Both the position numbers and the translations under genes were made by a program. From contig NZ_VSMB01000005.1 in the NCBI RefSeq assembly GCF_009805705.1, positions 62,001 through 126,000 of the forward strand: DNA of 64,000 nt. Reading direction: 5' to 3'. The first letter of the stretch is position 1; the number at the start of each line of letters is the position of its first letter. The DNA comes from Ruania rhizosphaerae (GTDB taxonomy: Bacteria; Actinomycetota; Actinomycetes; Actinomycetales; Beutenbergiaceae). The notes below the pieces were generated by a model. That model saw only the letters and a program-made list of their open reading frames with translations, was not told the origin of the DNA and did not search any database. Positions 51,702-61,065 of this stretch are shown piece by piece.

Positions 51702-52976
51702 ATGGTCACCGCGCACGACTGGTTCACCCACGACCGATTCGGTCTGTTCATCCACTTCGGCCTGTACAGCCTGCTCGGGCGTCACGAGTGGGTCATGACC
51801 CACGAACGTACCTCACCCGAGGAGTACGAGAAGAACGCGCAGTTCTTCGACCCCGATCAGTTCGATGCCGTCGCCACGGCCAAGGCGGCCAAGGCGGCCG
51901 GGATGCGCTACGCCGTCCTGACAGCGAAGCATCACGAGGGCTTCGCCATGTACGACTCAGCCCTGACCGACTACAGCTCGAAGGCCACCTTCGGGCGGGA
52001 CATCGTGGCCGAGTACGTGGAGGCTTTCCGGGCCGAGGGCCTGAAGGTGGGCATCTACTACTCCCTCATCGACTGGCACCACCCCGACTTCACCATCGAC
52101 TATCACCACCCGCTGCGCGATCGGCCCGGCGCCCGCGAGCTCAACGAGGGCCGGGACATGGCCCGCTACCGCGAGTACCTGCACGGCCAGGTGCGGGAGC
52201 TGCTGACCAACTACGGCCGCATCGACTACCTCTTCTACGACTTCACCTACGTCGACGATCGCGACGGATGGGCCGGCAAGGGCCCGCAGGACTGGGACTC
52301 CGAGGGGCTGCTCGCGATGACCCGCGAGCTGCAGCCGGACATCATCGTCAACGACCGGCTGTGGATCCCCGGTGATGTGGTCACCCCCGAGCAGTACCAG
52401 CCCGATGAGCCCATGACTCGCGATGGCGAGGAGGTCATGTGGGAGGCCTGCCAGACCCTGAACGGGTCCTGGGGGTACGACCGCGACAACCTCGACATCA
52501 AGTCCCCCGATCTGCTGCTGCGGATGCTGGTCGACACCGTCTCCAAGAACGGCAACCTGCTGCTGAACATCGGACCGGACGGGCGCGGCGGGATCCCGCC
52601 ACGTGACCAGGTCTCGCTCCAGGCACTCGGGGAGTGGATGCGCCTGCACGAGCGGTCGGTGATCGGTGCCGGTGCGGCTGGCTACCAGGCGCCGTCGGGC
52701 ACGGTGCTCACCCGCCGTGGCGACCGTCTCTACCTGCACCTGCTCACCTGGCCGTTCGGTCACGTGCACCTCGCCGACCTCGCCGACAAGGTGAGCTTCG
52801 CCCGGTTCCTGCATGACGGCTCTCAGGTGCGCGCCAGCCAGATCGACCCTGATCAGCAGGCGTGGAACACCGAACCGGGCGGGCAGGCACCGGGCACCCT
52901 CACCCTCCACCTGCCGACGACGCGGCCCGACGTGGCCATTCCCGTCATCGAGCTCTTCCTCGCGCCGGACGCGTGA
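51702..52976 (+). CDS. Alpha-L-fucosidase (GH29)
   Basis: The product is 424 residues. RFGLFIHFGLYSLLGRHEW and LTAKHHEGFAMYDS are GH29 signatures. YLFYDFTYVDD holds the probable nucleophile Asp (about residue 179), and NGNLLLNIGPDGRGGIP ends the catalytic barrel. There is no signal peptide, so it works on imported fucosides. AAAGGAG lies 9 bases before the ATG. It starts an operon with an ABC importer, controlled by the divergent ROK protein. Confidence 0.95.
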   Translation: MVTAHDWFTHDRFGLFIHFGLYSLLGRHEWVMTHERTSPEEYEKNAQFFDPDQFDAVATAKAAKAAGMRYAVLTAKHHEGFAMYDSALTDYSSKATFGRDIVAEYVEAFRAEGLKVGIYYSLIDWHHPDFTIDYHHPLRDRPGARELNEGRDMARYREYLHGQVRELLTNYGRIDYLFYDFTYVDDRDGWAGKGPQDWDSEGLLAMTRELQPDIIVNDRLWIPGDVVTPEQYQPDEPMTRDGEEVMWEACQTLNGSWGYDRDNLDIKSPDLLLRMLVDTVSKNGNLLLNIGPDGRGGIPPRDQVSLQALGEWMRLHERSVIGAGAAGYQAPSGTVLTRRGDRLYLHLLTWPFGHVHLADLADKVSFARFLHDGSQVRASQIDPDQQAWNTEPGGQAPGTLTLHLPTTRPDVAIPVIELFLAPDA

Positions 52977-53022
52977 GGACTGACCCACCACGAGAACCAT
53001 CCACTACGAGATTGGACGAACG

Positions 53023-54300
53023 ATGAGGATCACCAGATCTCTGGCAGCGATGACCGCTGCTGGTGCGGCACTCGCCCTCGGCGCCTGCGGGACGCAGTCG
53101 GGAGGTGGCAGCGGAAGCGGCGGCGACGGCGATGACACCGGCAGTGGCGCCTCGATCACCTGGGACATGTGGGCCGGCAGCGAGTCCGACATCGAAGCGC
53201 TCGAGGCGCAACTGGCCATCGCCCAGGAGGAGAACCCCGACCTGGACATCTCCCTCCAGCACGCCCCGTGGAACGACTACTTCACCAAGCTGACCACCAA
53301 CCTCGCCTCCGGCAACGTGGCGTGCGTGACCTCGATGAACGGCCAGCGCCTCTCCGGCTACCACGAGGCGTTCATGCCGCTGGGCGAGGAGGAGTTGGCG
53401 ACCGCCGGGATCGACCCGGCCGACTTCACCGAGGGCTCGCTCGACATCATGAGCTACGACGGCGAGCTCTACGGCATCCCCTATGACGTGGCAGCGATGC
53501 TCGTCTACTACAACAAGGACATGTTCGCCGACGCCGGCGTTCCCGAACCGGTAGCGGGCTGGACGTTCGAGGACTTCGACGCCGCGCTGGACGGACTCGG
53601 TACCGATGGCACCGCTTTCGGTATGGGGATGGGTGAGTTCCAGTGGATGGCCCTGCCGATCGCCCACGCCGGCGTGCAGCCGGTCGACGAGTCCGGCGCG
53701 CTGGACCTGACCAACCCCGCCTTCCTCGAGGCCTCCGAGTGGTACGCCTCGATCGCCGCCGACGGTCACGGGTCCCTCCCGCCCTCGGCCTCCGACACCG
53801 GCTGGGGTGAGCAGGAGTACCAGGCAGGCAACGTCGCGATGGCGGTGGACGGCACCTGGAACGCCTCCAGCTACCTGAACAACGAAGCCGGCTTCGCCGC
53901 CGGCATGGTCGACATTCCCTCCGTCGACGGTGAGCGCCTGGGTCTGGTGCTCGGCTCGGGCTACGGCATCTCCGCCGACTGCGAGAACCCGGAGGCGGCG
54001 CTGCAGGTGCTCGGCTCGCTCGTGGGTGAGGCGGCGCAGGACCAGATCGCCTCCTCGGGTCGCAGTTACCCGGCGCGCATCAGCTCCCAGCCGCTGTACT
54101 TCGAGTCCCTCGACGAGGGTGTGCAGGACGAGGTGCAGGCCGCGTTCGAGGCCGTCTTCACCGGACTGGAGGGGCAGCGCTCCACCGACGACTGGGCCCA
54201 GGTGAACGAGTCGATCCAGCCGAACCTGGTGACCGTCTACACTGGTCAGTCGACGATCACCGACGTGCTCGAGCAGACGCAGAGCCAGTTCGGCGACTGA
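53023..54300 (+). CDS. Sugar ABC transporter substrate-binding lipoprotein (family 1)
   Basis: The product is 425 residues. Signal sequence with lipobox LGAC (Cys about 24), then a Gly/Ser-rich tether (25-45) and the binding domain (ITWDMWAGSESDIEALE, LVYYNKDMFADAG, NVAMAVDGTWNAS). Location after GH29 suggests a fucose-containing oligosaccharide ligand (inference). The gap to the fucosidase stop is 46 bases. Confidence 0.9.
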   Translation: MRITRSLAAMTAAGAALALGACGTQSGGGSGSGGDGDDTGSGASITWDMWAGSESDIEALEAQLAIAQEENPDLDISLQHAPWNDYFTKLTTNLASGNVACVTSMNGQRLSGYHEAFMPLGEEELATAGIDPADFTEGSLDIMSYDGELYGIPYDVAAMLVYYNKDMFADAGVPEPVAGWTFEDFDAALDGLGTDGTAFGMGMGEFQWMALPIAHAGVQPVDESGALDLTNPAFLEASEWYASIAADGHGSLPPSASDTGWGEQEYQAGNVAMAVDGTWNASSYLNNEAGFAAGMVDIPSVDGERLGLVLGSGYGISADCENPEAALQVLGSLVGEAAQDQIASSGRSYPARISSQPLYFESLDEGVQDEVQAAFEAVFTGLEGQRSTDDWAQVNESIQPNLVTVYTGQSTITDVLEQTQSQFGD

Positions 54301-54304
54301 TCTG

Positions 54305-55231
54305 ATGACAGCGACCGGAGCATCTGCAGCGCCGCTCAGGCGCGGACAGAGCAGGCTGCGACGGATCGAGTCCCGCCAGGCGCTGGGGTTCATCTCCCCG
54401 GCCCTGGCGGGCCTGACCGTGTTCACGATCGCCCCGGTGATCCTCTCGATCGTGATGAGCCTCTATGACTGGCCCGCGTGGGGCGACCGGACCTTCGTGG
54501 GCGGCGGCAACTACGTCGATCTGTTCACCCGCCACCCGGACTTCTGGCCGTCATTGCGCAACTCGGCGATCTTCACGCTGCTGTTCGTGCCGATGAACCT
54601 CGCGGTATCGCTGACCTTGGCGTTGCTGCTCAGCCCCCGCATCAAGGGCCGCGCGGTGTTCCGGGTGTTGTTCTTCATCCCGGTGGTCACCCCGATGGTG
54701 GCCAACGTGCTCGTGTGGAAGATGCTGCTGCAGCCGAACGGGCTGTTCAACGGCTTGTCCACCTCGATGTTCGGGATCGAGCTGCCCAGCTTCCTCAGCC
54801 ACCCGCAGTGGGCGATGGTGATGGTGGTGGTCATGTCCGTCTGGCAGGGCATGGGCTACAACATGCTGATCTTCTGTGCGGCACTGGAGCAGCTCCCCGA
54901 ACCGGTGCTGGAGGCCGCCCGCATCGACGGTGCGAAGGGGTGGCGGATGTTCTCCCGGATCACCCTGCCGCTGCTGAGCCCGGCGATCTTCTTCACCACC
55001 GTGATGACGATGATCACCTCGATGCAGGTATTCGCCCAGCCGCAGCTGCTCACCGGCGGTGGCCCCGGCAATGCCACCATCCCGATCGTGATGTTCATCT
55101 ACGACCAGGCCTTCACGTTCCAGCAGATGGGCCTGGCCGCCGCGGCCGCCTGGATCCTGTTCGCGATCATCATCGGCCTGACGGCGCTGCAGTTCTCCGC
55201 GCAGAAGAGGTGGGTCCACTATGAGGTCTGA
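54305..55231 (+). CDS. Carbohydrate ABC transporter permease (MalF type)
   Basis: The product is 308 residues with six predicted helices and the coupling loop LEAARIDGAKGWRMFSRITL at about 203. It starts 4 bases after the binding-protein stop and overlaps the next permease by 11 bases. Confidence 0.92.
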   Translation: MTATGASAAPLRRGQSRLRRIESRQALGFISPALAGLTVFTIAPVILSIVMSLYDWPAWGDRTFVGGGNYVDLFTRHPDFWPSLRNSAIFTLLFVPMNLAVSLTLALLLSPRIKGRAVFRVLFFIPVVTPMVANVLVWKMLLQPNGLFNGLSTSMFGIELPSFLSHPQWAMVMVVVMSVWQGMGYNMLIFCAALEQLPEPVLEAARIDGAKGWRMFSRITLPLLSPAIFFTTVMTMITSMQVFAQPQLLTGGGPGNATIPIVMFIYDQAFTFQQMGLAAAAAWILFAIIIGLTALQFSAQKRWVHYEV

Positions 55232-56138
55232 TGTGATCGCCGACGCCGCAGCCCGCCCGGGCGAGCAGCAGGTGGCACCTGCAGGCGTGGTTCCCCCGCG
55301 CAAGGAGAAGCAGCCGGTCACCGCCGGTGTGGTGGTCGCCTACGTGTGCGTGGTGCTGGCGGCCGTGATCTTCGCCGTGCCGCTGGTCTACGCCCTGTTC
55401 TCCGCGTTGAAGCCCAATGACCAGATCTTCGCGGTACCGCCCACGTTGGTGGGCGACGAAGTGCGGTGGGGCAACTTCGTGGAGGTGTTCCGGTTCGGGC
55501 CGTTCTGGACCTACATCGGCAACTCCTTCTTCGTGGCCATCGCCGGCACGATCGTGGTCAACATCGTCTCCACCACCGCCGGCTATGCGTTCGGGCGACT
55601 GCGCTGGCGTGGCCGGGACGTGGTCTTCGTGCTGTTCCTGGTGACGCTGATGGTGCCGCAGGAAGTGCTCGTGGTGCCGATGTTCCAGCTGATGCAGTGG
55701 CTGGGGTGGGTGAACACTCCGCAGGCGCTGATCCTGCCGTTCGCCTTCACCGCCTTCGGGACGTTCCTGATGCGGCAGTTCTTCCGCGGCATCCCGTACG
55801 AGCTGGAGGAAGCCGCGCGCGTGGACGGTGCCGGTCCGCTACGCACCTTCGGCTCCATCATCCTGCCGCTGGCCCGGTCCGCGGTGGCGGTGCTGACGGT
55901 GTTCACATTCATCAGCTTCTGGAACAGCTATCTGTGGCCGCTGATCGTGGTCAACGACTATGGCTACCTGGGCACACTGCCGATCGGTCTGGCCACCTTC
56001 TCGGGACAGTTCGGTACCCGCTGGGATCTGCAGATGGCGGCCTCGATCATCTCCATGATCCCGACCGCGATCCTGGTGATCGTGCTGCAGAAGCACCTGG
56101 TGAAGGGCATCGCGACGGCCGGGATCGCCGGCCGATGA
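55221..56138 (+). CDS. Carbohydrate ABC transporter permease (MalG type)
   Basis: The product is 305 residues, six helices, coupling loop EEAARVDGAGPLRTFGSIIL at about 196. It ends KHLVKGIATAGIAGR. An ATPase is again missing, so the two importers in this window may share one encoded elsewhere. Confidence 0.92.
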   Translation: MRSDVIADAAARPGEQQVAPAGVVPPRKEKQPVTAGVVVAYVCVVLAAVIFAVPLVYALFSALKPNDQIFAVPPTLVGDEVRWGNFVEVFRFGPFWTYIGNSFFVAIAGTIVVNIVSTTAGYAFGRLRWRGRDVVFVLFLVTLMVPQEVLVVPMFQLMQWLGWVNTPQALILPFAFTAFGTFLMRQFFRGIPYELEEAARVDGAGPLRTFGSIILPLARSAVAVLTVFTFISFWNSYLWPLIVVNDYGYLGTLPIGLATFSGQFGTRWDLQMAASIISMIPTAILVIVLQKHLVKGIATAGIAGR

Positions 56139-56171
56139 TGACAGGTCCGATGATGACTGGGCCGATGAGAG
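56131..56171 (+). repeat. Short imperfect tandem repeat before the M81 gene
   Basis: Units of the form CCGATGATGAC recur: GCCGATGATGACAGGTCC, then GATGATGACTGGGCC, then GATGAGAGG. They create a run of in-frame ATG codons around the permease stop and make the M81 start ambiguous. Confidence 0.55.
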
Positions 56172-56179
56172 GACACACC

Positions 56180-57736
56180 ATGAACCACCCGCCTCAGGCG
56201 GGCCGTCGCCCCCGGATCGCGATCGCCGGGATCGGCATCGAGTCCAGCGCCTATGCGGCGCACCGCGCCGGCTACCGGGACTTCCCGGTCCTGGAGGGGA
56301 CGGCGGTGCTGGACCGCTACCCCTTCCTTGCCCCGGGCAGCGAGCTACGCGAGGCTGCCACCTGGATCGGCGTACTCGTCACCAAGGCGATCCCCGGTGG
56401 GCAGGTGCTCGCCGGTGTCTACGAGGACCTGCGGGACCGGATCGTGGCGGGGCTGCGGGAGGTCGTGGCCGAGGGGCCACTGGACGCGGTGTACCTCGAT
56501 ATCCACGGGGCGATGAGCGTGGTCGGGATGACCGATGCCGAAGGTGACCTGGTGCAGGCAGTGAGGGACGCCGTCGGGCCGGAGCCGTTGATCGCTGCCC
56601 CGATGGACCTGCATGGGAACATCTCGGAGCGGTTCTTCCACGAGGTGGACCTGCCGACCTGCTTCCGGATGGCCCCGCACGAGGACGCCTGGGAGACTCG
56701 CGAGCGGTCGGCGCGGGACCTGCTGGCGTGGATCGGGCGGGACAGCCGCCCGGTACGTGCCTGGGTCCGGGTGCCGATCCTGCTGGCGGGCGAGCAGACC
56801 TCCACCCGCGTTGAACCTGCCCGCAGCCTGTACGGCCGTATCCCGGCGATGACCGGACGTGCGGGCGTGACCGACGCCTCGATCTGGATCGGGTACGCCT
56901 GGGCGGACGAGCCCCGCTGCCACGCGTCGGTGATCGTGACCGGGGACGACGAGGCAGTGGTGGCGGCGTCGGCCGAGGAACTCGCCGAGGCGCTGTGGAA
57001 CGTGCGCGAGGAGTTCGAGTTCGTCGGCCCCACGGGGAGTCTGGACGAGGCGATCGATGCCGCGCTGGCACACCGGGCCGCCGGGCACGCGCGGCCGTAC
57101 CTGATCAGTGACTCCGGCGACAACCCCGGCGCCGGCGGGTCCGGGGACGTCACGTGGACCCTCACCCGGGTGCTGGAGCGAGCCGATCTCATCGGATCCC
57201 ACGACGGCGTCCCTCGCCCCGCGCACGACCTTCCCCTCACCTATGTGGCCTCCGTCTTCGACGCCGACGCGATCGGTGAACTGTGCCAACGACAGGTGGG
57301 GGACGCCGTCGACGTGACGGTGGGAGCCCGGGTGGACCACCGGGTCAGCGGACCGGTGCGGGTACGCGGCGTGCTGCACGGTCTGCACACGGATCCGGTC
57401 GCGGGCCGGGTGGCGGTGATCCGCACCGGCCGGGTGCACGCGATCGTGACTGAATTCCGCAGGGCCTTTCACGCCACCGACGACTTCGCCCGGCTCGGCC
57501 TCGATCCCGGTGAGGCGGACCTGATCATCACCAAGATCGGCTATCTGGAGCCCACCCTGCACGAGGTGGCGCAGGGGTGGACACTGGCGCTGACACCGGG
57601 GCCGGTGGACCAGGACATCGCCCGGCTCGCCCACGAGCGGATCGAGCGGCCGATGTTCCCCTTCGACGAATTCGAGACCGCACCACGGCTCCGGGCCGAG
57701 GTGGGCGGGAGTAACGCGGAACGAGGCAGCCGGTGA
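56180..57736 (+). CDS. M81 family (MlrC/microcystinase C-like) metallopeptidase-type protein
   Basis: The product is 518 residues from the ATG at 56180, which has AGAGG 8 bases upstream; in-frame ATGs at 56135 and 56138 overlap the permease stop and are alternatives. IAIAGIGIESSAYA opens the DUF1485 domain; LDIHGAMSVVG, APMDLHGNIS and APHEDAWETRERSA carry likely zinc ligands. DSGDNPGAGGSGDVT begins the MlrC C-terminal domain. MlrC hydrolyses linear peptides such as microcystin products; the role in a sugar operon is unclear. The stop overlaps the ROK kinase GTG. Confidence 0.85.
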   Translation: MNHPPQAGRRPRIAIAGIGIESSAYAAHRAGYRDFPVLEGTAVLDRYPFLAPGSELREAATWIGVLVTKAIPGGQVLAGVYEDLRDRIVAGLREVVAEGPLDAVYLDIHGAMSVVGMTDAEGDLVQAVRDAVGPEPLIAAPMDLHGNISERFFHEVDLPTCFRMAPHEDAWETRERSARDLLAWIGRDSRPVRAWVRVPILLAGEQTSTRVEPARSLYGRIPAMTGRAGVTDASIWIGYAWADEPRCHASVIVTGDDEAVVAASAEELAEALWNVREEFEFVGPTGSLDEAIDAALAHRAAGHARPYLISDSGDNPGAGGSGDVTWTLTRVLERADLIGSHDGVPRPAHDLPLTYVASVFDADAIGELCQRQVGDAVDVTVGARVDHRVSGPVRVRGVLHGLHTDPVAGRVAVIRTGRVHAIVTEFRRAFHATDDFARLGLDPGEADLIITKIGYLEPTLHEVAQGWTLALTPGPVDQDIARLAHERIERPMFPFDEFETAPRLRAEVGGSNAERGSR

Positions 57737-58683
57737 GCGCACTGCTGGGCATCGACTACGGCGGTACCCGCACCAAGTTGTTGCTCGTGGACTCCCGGAC
57801 GCAGGAGGTGCTCGACCGTCGCAGCGTGCCGACCGGACGCCTGGCGGCGCTGGCCGACGCCGTGCGTGAGGTGACCACCGATCGGTCCGTGAGCCGGTTC
57901 GGCCTCACTGTCGCCGGCACGCTTGACCCCGGCACCGGGGTGGTCGGCCGGAGCACGAACATGCCCTGGCTGGACGGCCTCGCGCCGGCGGCCGGGTTGG
58001 CCGAACAGGTCGGGATCCCCGGGGTGGCGGTGCAGGACGGGACCGCGATGGCGATCGCCGAGGCCACACTCGGCGCCGGCCGGGATGCACGCGACGTCTT
58101 CGTGATCGCGCTCGGCACCGGTGTGGCCGGCGCGCACGTGGTCGATGGGGAGGTCCGCGCCGGCGCCCACGGGGGTGCGGGCGAGATCGGTCACGTGGCG
58201 GTCGGCGCACCGCACACGTGTTCCTGCGGGCAGGTCGGGTGCCTGGAGACGCTCATCGGTGGCGGCCAGCTCGGGCGGCGCTGGGAACAGGAGCGGGGCG
58301 GCGCGCACGCTCCGGCGAGCAGCACCGCCACGGCGAGGGACGTCGTCATGGCGGCCGAGGCCGGGGACACAGCCGCCCAGGCTGTGCTCGCCCGGGCGAC
58401 CGATGGTCTCGCGCGGGCGATCCTGCAGGCGAGCGCACTGCTCGACCCGGGGGTGATCGTCGTCGGAGGTGGACTCGCACGGTCCCCCCGCTGGACCGTT
58501 CATCCTGCCGCGGAGGCGGCTGGTCGTGCGGCCACATTCCACCGTTTGCCGGAGATCCGCACTGCTGCTTTGGGTGTGTGGGCGGGAGCCTATGGCGCGA
58601 TGCTCGCCGCCGATACGGCAGCCCCCGTGAGCCCTCCCGCCGACGCCGAACCGGGTTCCCGTACAAGGTTCACCGCCTCGTAG
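57733..58683 (+). CDS. ROK family sugar kinase
   Basis: The product is 316 residues from a GTG overlapping the M81 stop. DYGGTRTK near the N-terminus is the phosphate-binding loop; VIALGTGVAGAHV, EIGHVAVG and the zinc motif CSCGQVGCLE follow. There is no HTH, so it is probably a kinase, perhaps for the sugar released in this operon. Substrate not determinable. Confidence 0.9.
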   Translation: MSALLGIDYGGTRTKLLLVDSRTQEVLDRRSVPTGRLAALADAVREVTTDRSVSRFGLTVAGTLDPGTGVVGRSTNMPWLDGLAPAAGLAEQVGIPGVAVQDGTAMAIAEATLGAGRDARDVFVIALGTGVAGAHVVDGEVRAGAHGGAGEIGHVAVGAPHTCSCGQVGCLETLIGGGQLGRRWEQERGGAHAPASSTATARDVVMAAEAGDTAAQAVLARATDGLARAILQASALLDPGVIVVGGGLARSPRWTVHPAAEAAGRAATFHRLPEIRTAALGVWAGAYGAMLAADTAAPVSPPADAEPGSRTRFTAS

Positions 58684-58768
58684 ACAATCGGCAACGTCCC
58701 GTTCGCTTCCGACGGCGATCCTGCACGAGCAGACAACGCCGATGACAGGGCGAGCAAGGGGGCAGGCG

Positions 58769-59704
58769 ATGAGGGTGCGCGCTCAGCGGGAGAGCGGTGC
58801 ACTCACGCGCGCCGGCGGGCGATCTCGTGCTGACGAGACGAGCCGGATCTGGTGGATGCGGGCCGACCACCCGCTCCCGCTGCAGCTGCGTCGCAGTCAG
58901 GACGGGCCGGTGCGGATCGTCGCCGCGAGCGCGTCCACCGTGCTGACCGGATTCCGCGACCCCGCCGAGGTGGCGAGCGATCTGGAGACATTGCGCGTGC
59001 ATGGGCTGGAGGACGTGATCTCGGTGTTGCGTCGCCCGGATCAGGGCGAGGCGCTGCTCTACGCGCTCGGCCTGATCTTCGCCACCGGCCGGGCAGCCCA
59101 GATCTCCCTCGCCCGGCGGGTGGCCGCGGCCGCCGCGGAGTGCACGGGCAACCCGGCGCTGAACCGGCTGCTCGGAGTGGCGAGGCACCACCCGGACGAC
59201 CCGGGATTATTGGTGACGACGTTCCTGCACGAGAACCTGCTCGCTCCGGGGGATGTACTCGACGTGAGCCCGGGCGCGGTGCATGGACTGCTCGCCGGCC
59301 GGGCGCTGCACGTAGCGGCCGCTCGGGGGCGTCCGATCACGGTCGGACTCTCGCTCGAACCCGTCCCCACCCAGGAAGTGCTGCAGCGGATCGCACCGCG
59401 AGTGGGCCCGGGGCGTCTGGTCCCGGGGGTGCTGCGCGAGGGTGTGCTGCGCTTCCCGCCGCTGGAGGATGTCAACCTCGTGCAGGTGGTGGGGGAGGCG
59501 TCGGTGAGCATGGGTGCGGTGGCGGACGTGATCGCCCTGGACGAGGCAGGGTGGGTGGACGCCGGCGGACGGGTGGCGGTGCAGGCCGGGGACGCCGTGC
59601 CCGTTCCGGCTCGTCAGATCCAGGTGGGTTCGCGTGGCCGAATGGTGCTGGTCAGCGCCGAGGTGCCCGACGCGGCCCGGGTCGGCGCTTCACTTCAGAT
59701 GTGA
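58769..59704 (+). CDS. Uncharacterised protein downstream of the ROK kinase
   Basis: The product is about 311 residues from the ATG at 58769 (AAGGGGG 6 bases upstream; ATG at 58742 possible). The first 25 residues are basic. Then MRADHPLPLQLRRSQDG leads into a helical domain (VASDLETLRVHGLEDVISVL) and a beta-rich C-terminus (QDGPVRI, GRMVLVSAEVPDA). I do not recognise it. Distance to the ROK kinase is 85 bases, so it may belong to the same operon. Confidence 0.6.
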   Translation: MRVRAQRESGALTRAGGRSRADETSRIWWMRADHPLPLQLRRSQDGPVRIVAASASTVLTGFRDPAEVASDLETLRVHGLEDVISVLRRPDQGEALLYALGLIFATGRAAQISLARRVAAAAAECTGNPALNRLLGVARHHPDDPGLLVTTFLHENLLAPGDVLDVSPGAVHGLLAGRALHVAAARGRPITVGLSLEPVPTQEVLQRIAPRVGPGRLVPGVLREGVLRFPPLEDVNLVQVVGEASVSMGAVADVIALDEAGWVDAGGRVAVQAGDAVPVPARQIQVGSRGRMVLVSAEVPDAARVGASLQM

Positions 59705-59736
59705 TCGGCTCTCAGATCTGAGCGGCTCGCGCTGCC

Positions 59737-59787
59737 GCAGATCGGCGGGTGAGGCAGATCGGCGGGTGAGGCAGATCGGCCGGCGAC
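59737..59787. repeat. Three 17-bp tandem repeats
   Basis: GCAGATCGGCGGGTGAG at 59737-59753 and 59754-59770 is perfect; 59771-59787 is a degenerate third copy. They lie just after the stop of the unknown protein and before the convergent dehydrogenase end. The core GGGTGAGG also appears in the 17-bp repeats at 62555-62605. Confidence 0.85.
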
Positions 59788-59792
59788 GCCGA

Positions 59793-60734
59793 TCAGCCGG
59801 CGACGACGTTGAGAAGGTCGTCCCCTGCCTGCAGACGGCGCAGGTTCTCGACGATCAGACGCTCAGGGTGCTCGGGACGACCTCCCGCCGAGTGCGGCGT
59901 GATGATCATGTTCGGTGCCCGCCACAGCGGGGAGTCGGCCGGGAGAGGTTCGGTCGCGAAGACGTCGAGCGCCGCTCCGGCGATCGATCCGGACTCCAGT
60001 GCCGCCAGCAGCGCCAGTTCGTCCACGGTGGCGCCGCGGCCGACGTTGACCAGCCAGGCGTGGCGGGGCAGGGTGTCCAGCACCTGGGTCCCGACCACTG
60101 CGGTGGTGGCCGGTGTGGCCGGCAGGATGTTCACCAGCACATCGGTCTGGGGCAGCACCGCCGGTAGTTCAGCCGGTGTGATCACCTGGTAGCCCGCACG
60201 CTCGCCCGCGGTCGTGGCGACGCCTGTGACCTGGGCGCCCAACGCCGTCAGGTAGCCCGCGAGGCGGGTGCCGATGCCCCCGAAGCCCCACACGAGCACC
60301 CGGGCGCCGGAGAGGGTGCTCAGATGCTCAGGTGCTCCGAACGGCTGGTTGACGTCCTCCCATGCACGCCATGTCGACTTCGCCTGTGCGAGCACCGCCT
60401 TGTCGAGTCGGCGGGCTGCGGCCAACAGCAGCGCGAGGGTGTGCTCGGCCACCGGCGCATCGTGCAGCCCACGACCCGAGCACAGGGTGATCGCGGGATC
60501 GAAACCTGCCGCCTCAACGGCGTCGGTACCTGCCATGAGCGCCTGGATCCACACGAGATCCGGCAGCTCGCCGGGCATCGCACGCAGCCGCTCGCCCGGG
60601 TTGCCCCAGACCACGAGCGCCTCGGCATCGCGGTGCTCGGCCGGGATGGGCGCGTGCACGTCGTAGACCACGGTTGTGACGCCGTCGGGAGCGTGCACCT
60701 GGAGCGGGATCGAGCTCGGAAGCAGCAACTTCAT
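59793..60734 (-). CDS. D-isomer-specific 2-hydroxyacid dehydrogenase
   Basis: The product is 313 residues. The nucleotide site is VWGFGGIGTRLAG (about 148-160); catalytic residues are Arg in NVGRGATVDE, Glu in FATEPLP, and His in TPHSAG. Family reduces 2-keto acids with NAD(P)H. The specific substrate is not evident. It starts next to the DUF2530 gene (ATGA overlap at 60731-60734), so the two share a minus-strand transcript. Confidence 0.9.
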   Translation of the reverse strand: MKLLLPSSIPLQVHAPDGVTTVVYDVHAPIPAEHRDAEALVVWGNPGERLRAMPGELPDLVWIQALMAGTDAVEAAGFDPAITLCSGRGLHDAPVAEHTLALLLAAARRLDKAVLAQAKSTWRAWEDVNQPFGAPEHLSTLSGARVLVWGFGGIGTRLAGYLTALGAQVTGVATTAGERAGYQVITPAELPAVLPQTDVLVNILPATPATTAVVGTQVLDTLPRHAWLVNVGRGATVDELALLAALESGSIAGAALDVFATEPLPADSPLWRAPNMIITPHSAGGRPEHPERLIVENLRRLQAGDDLLNVVAG

Positions 60735-60967
60735 TCAGACATTCCTTGATCGTCGATGAGGTGGATCCGGTGCGCCCACCAGTACCCGGCTGCGCCCAGC
60801 GCGATCCCCGCGACGGCGACCCAGGCATAGCGGCCGTCGGGTGAGCGTTCGGCCAGGTGCATCACGCCGAGGGCGAGCAGAGCGATCAGCCACGCGGTGG
60901 TCCCGACGAGGAACAGCGCCTTCGCGTTCACCTTCGCCGGGGCGAGCTCCTTCGGGGCTTCTGGCAC
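60731..60967 (-). CDS. DUF2530 small membrane protein
   Basis: The product is 78 residues with two membrane helices (about 20-38 and 46-64) and short polar ends. Length and sequence match DUF2530 as I know it. In many actinobacteria it sits beside an NCS2 permease, as it does here (61066, divergent). Role unknown. Confidence 0.8.
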   Translation of the reverse strand: MPEAPKELAPAKVNAKALFLVGTTAWLIALLALGVMHLAERSPDGRYAWVAVAGIALGAAGYWWAHRIHLIDDQGMSE

Positions 60968-61065
60968 ATGTCGATCCTAGTGGGTGTGGGTGGGCGTGAA
61001 TGTGAGCGCGGGCGAGGTGGACAGGGTGTTCTGCTGCGGACGGGCTTCTGCCAGGATGACGGCAC

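Noticed and set aside
55466-56134. Long N-terminal extension of the M81 protein.
   Set aside because: It is the second permease read in another frame; the M81 domain begins near 56200.
59737-59787. 17-bp repeats considered as an iteron-type origin or attachment site.
   Set aside because: No replication or integrase gene nearby and only three copies.
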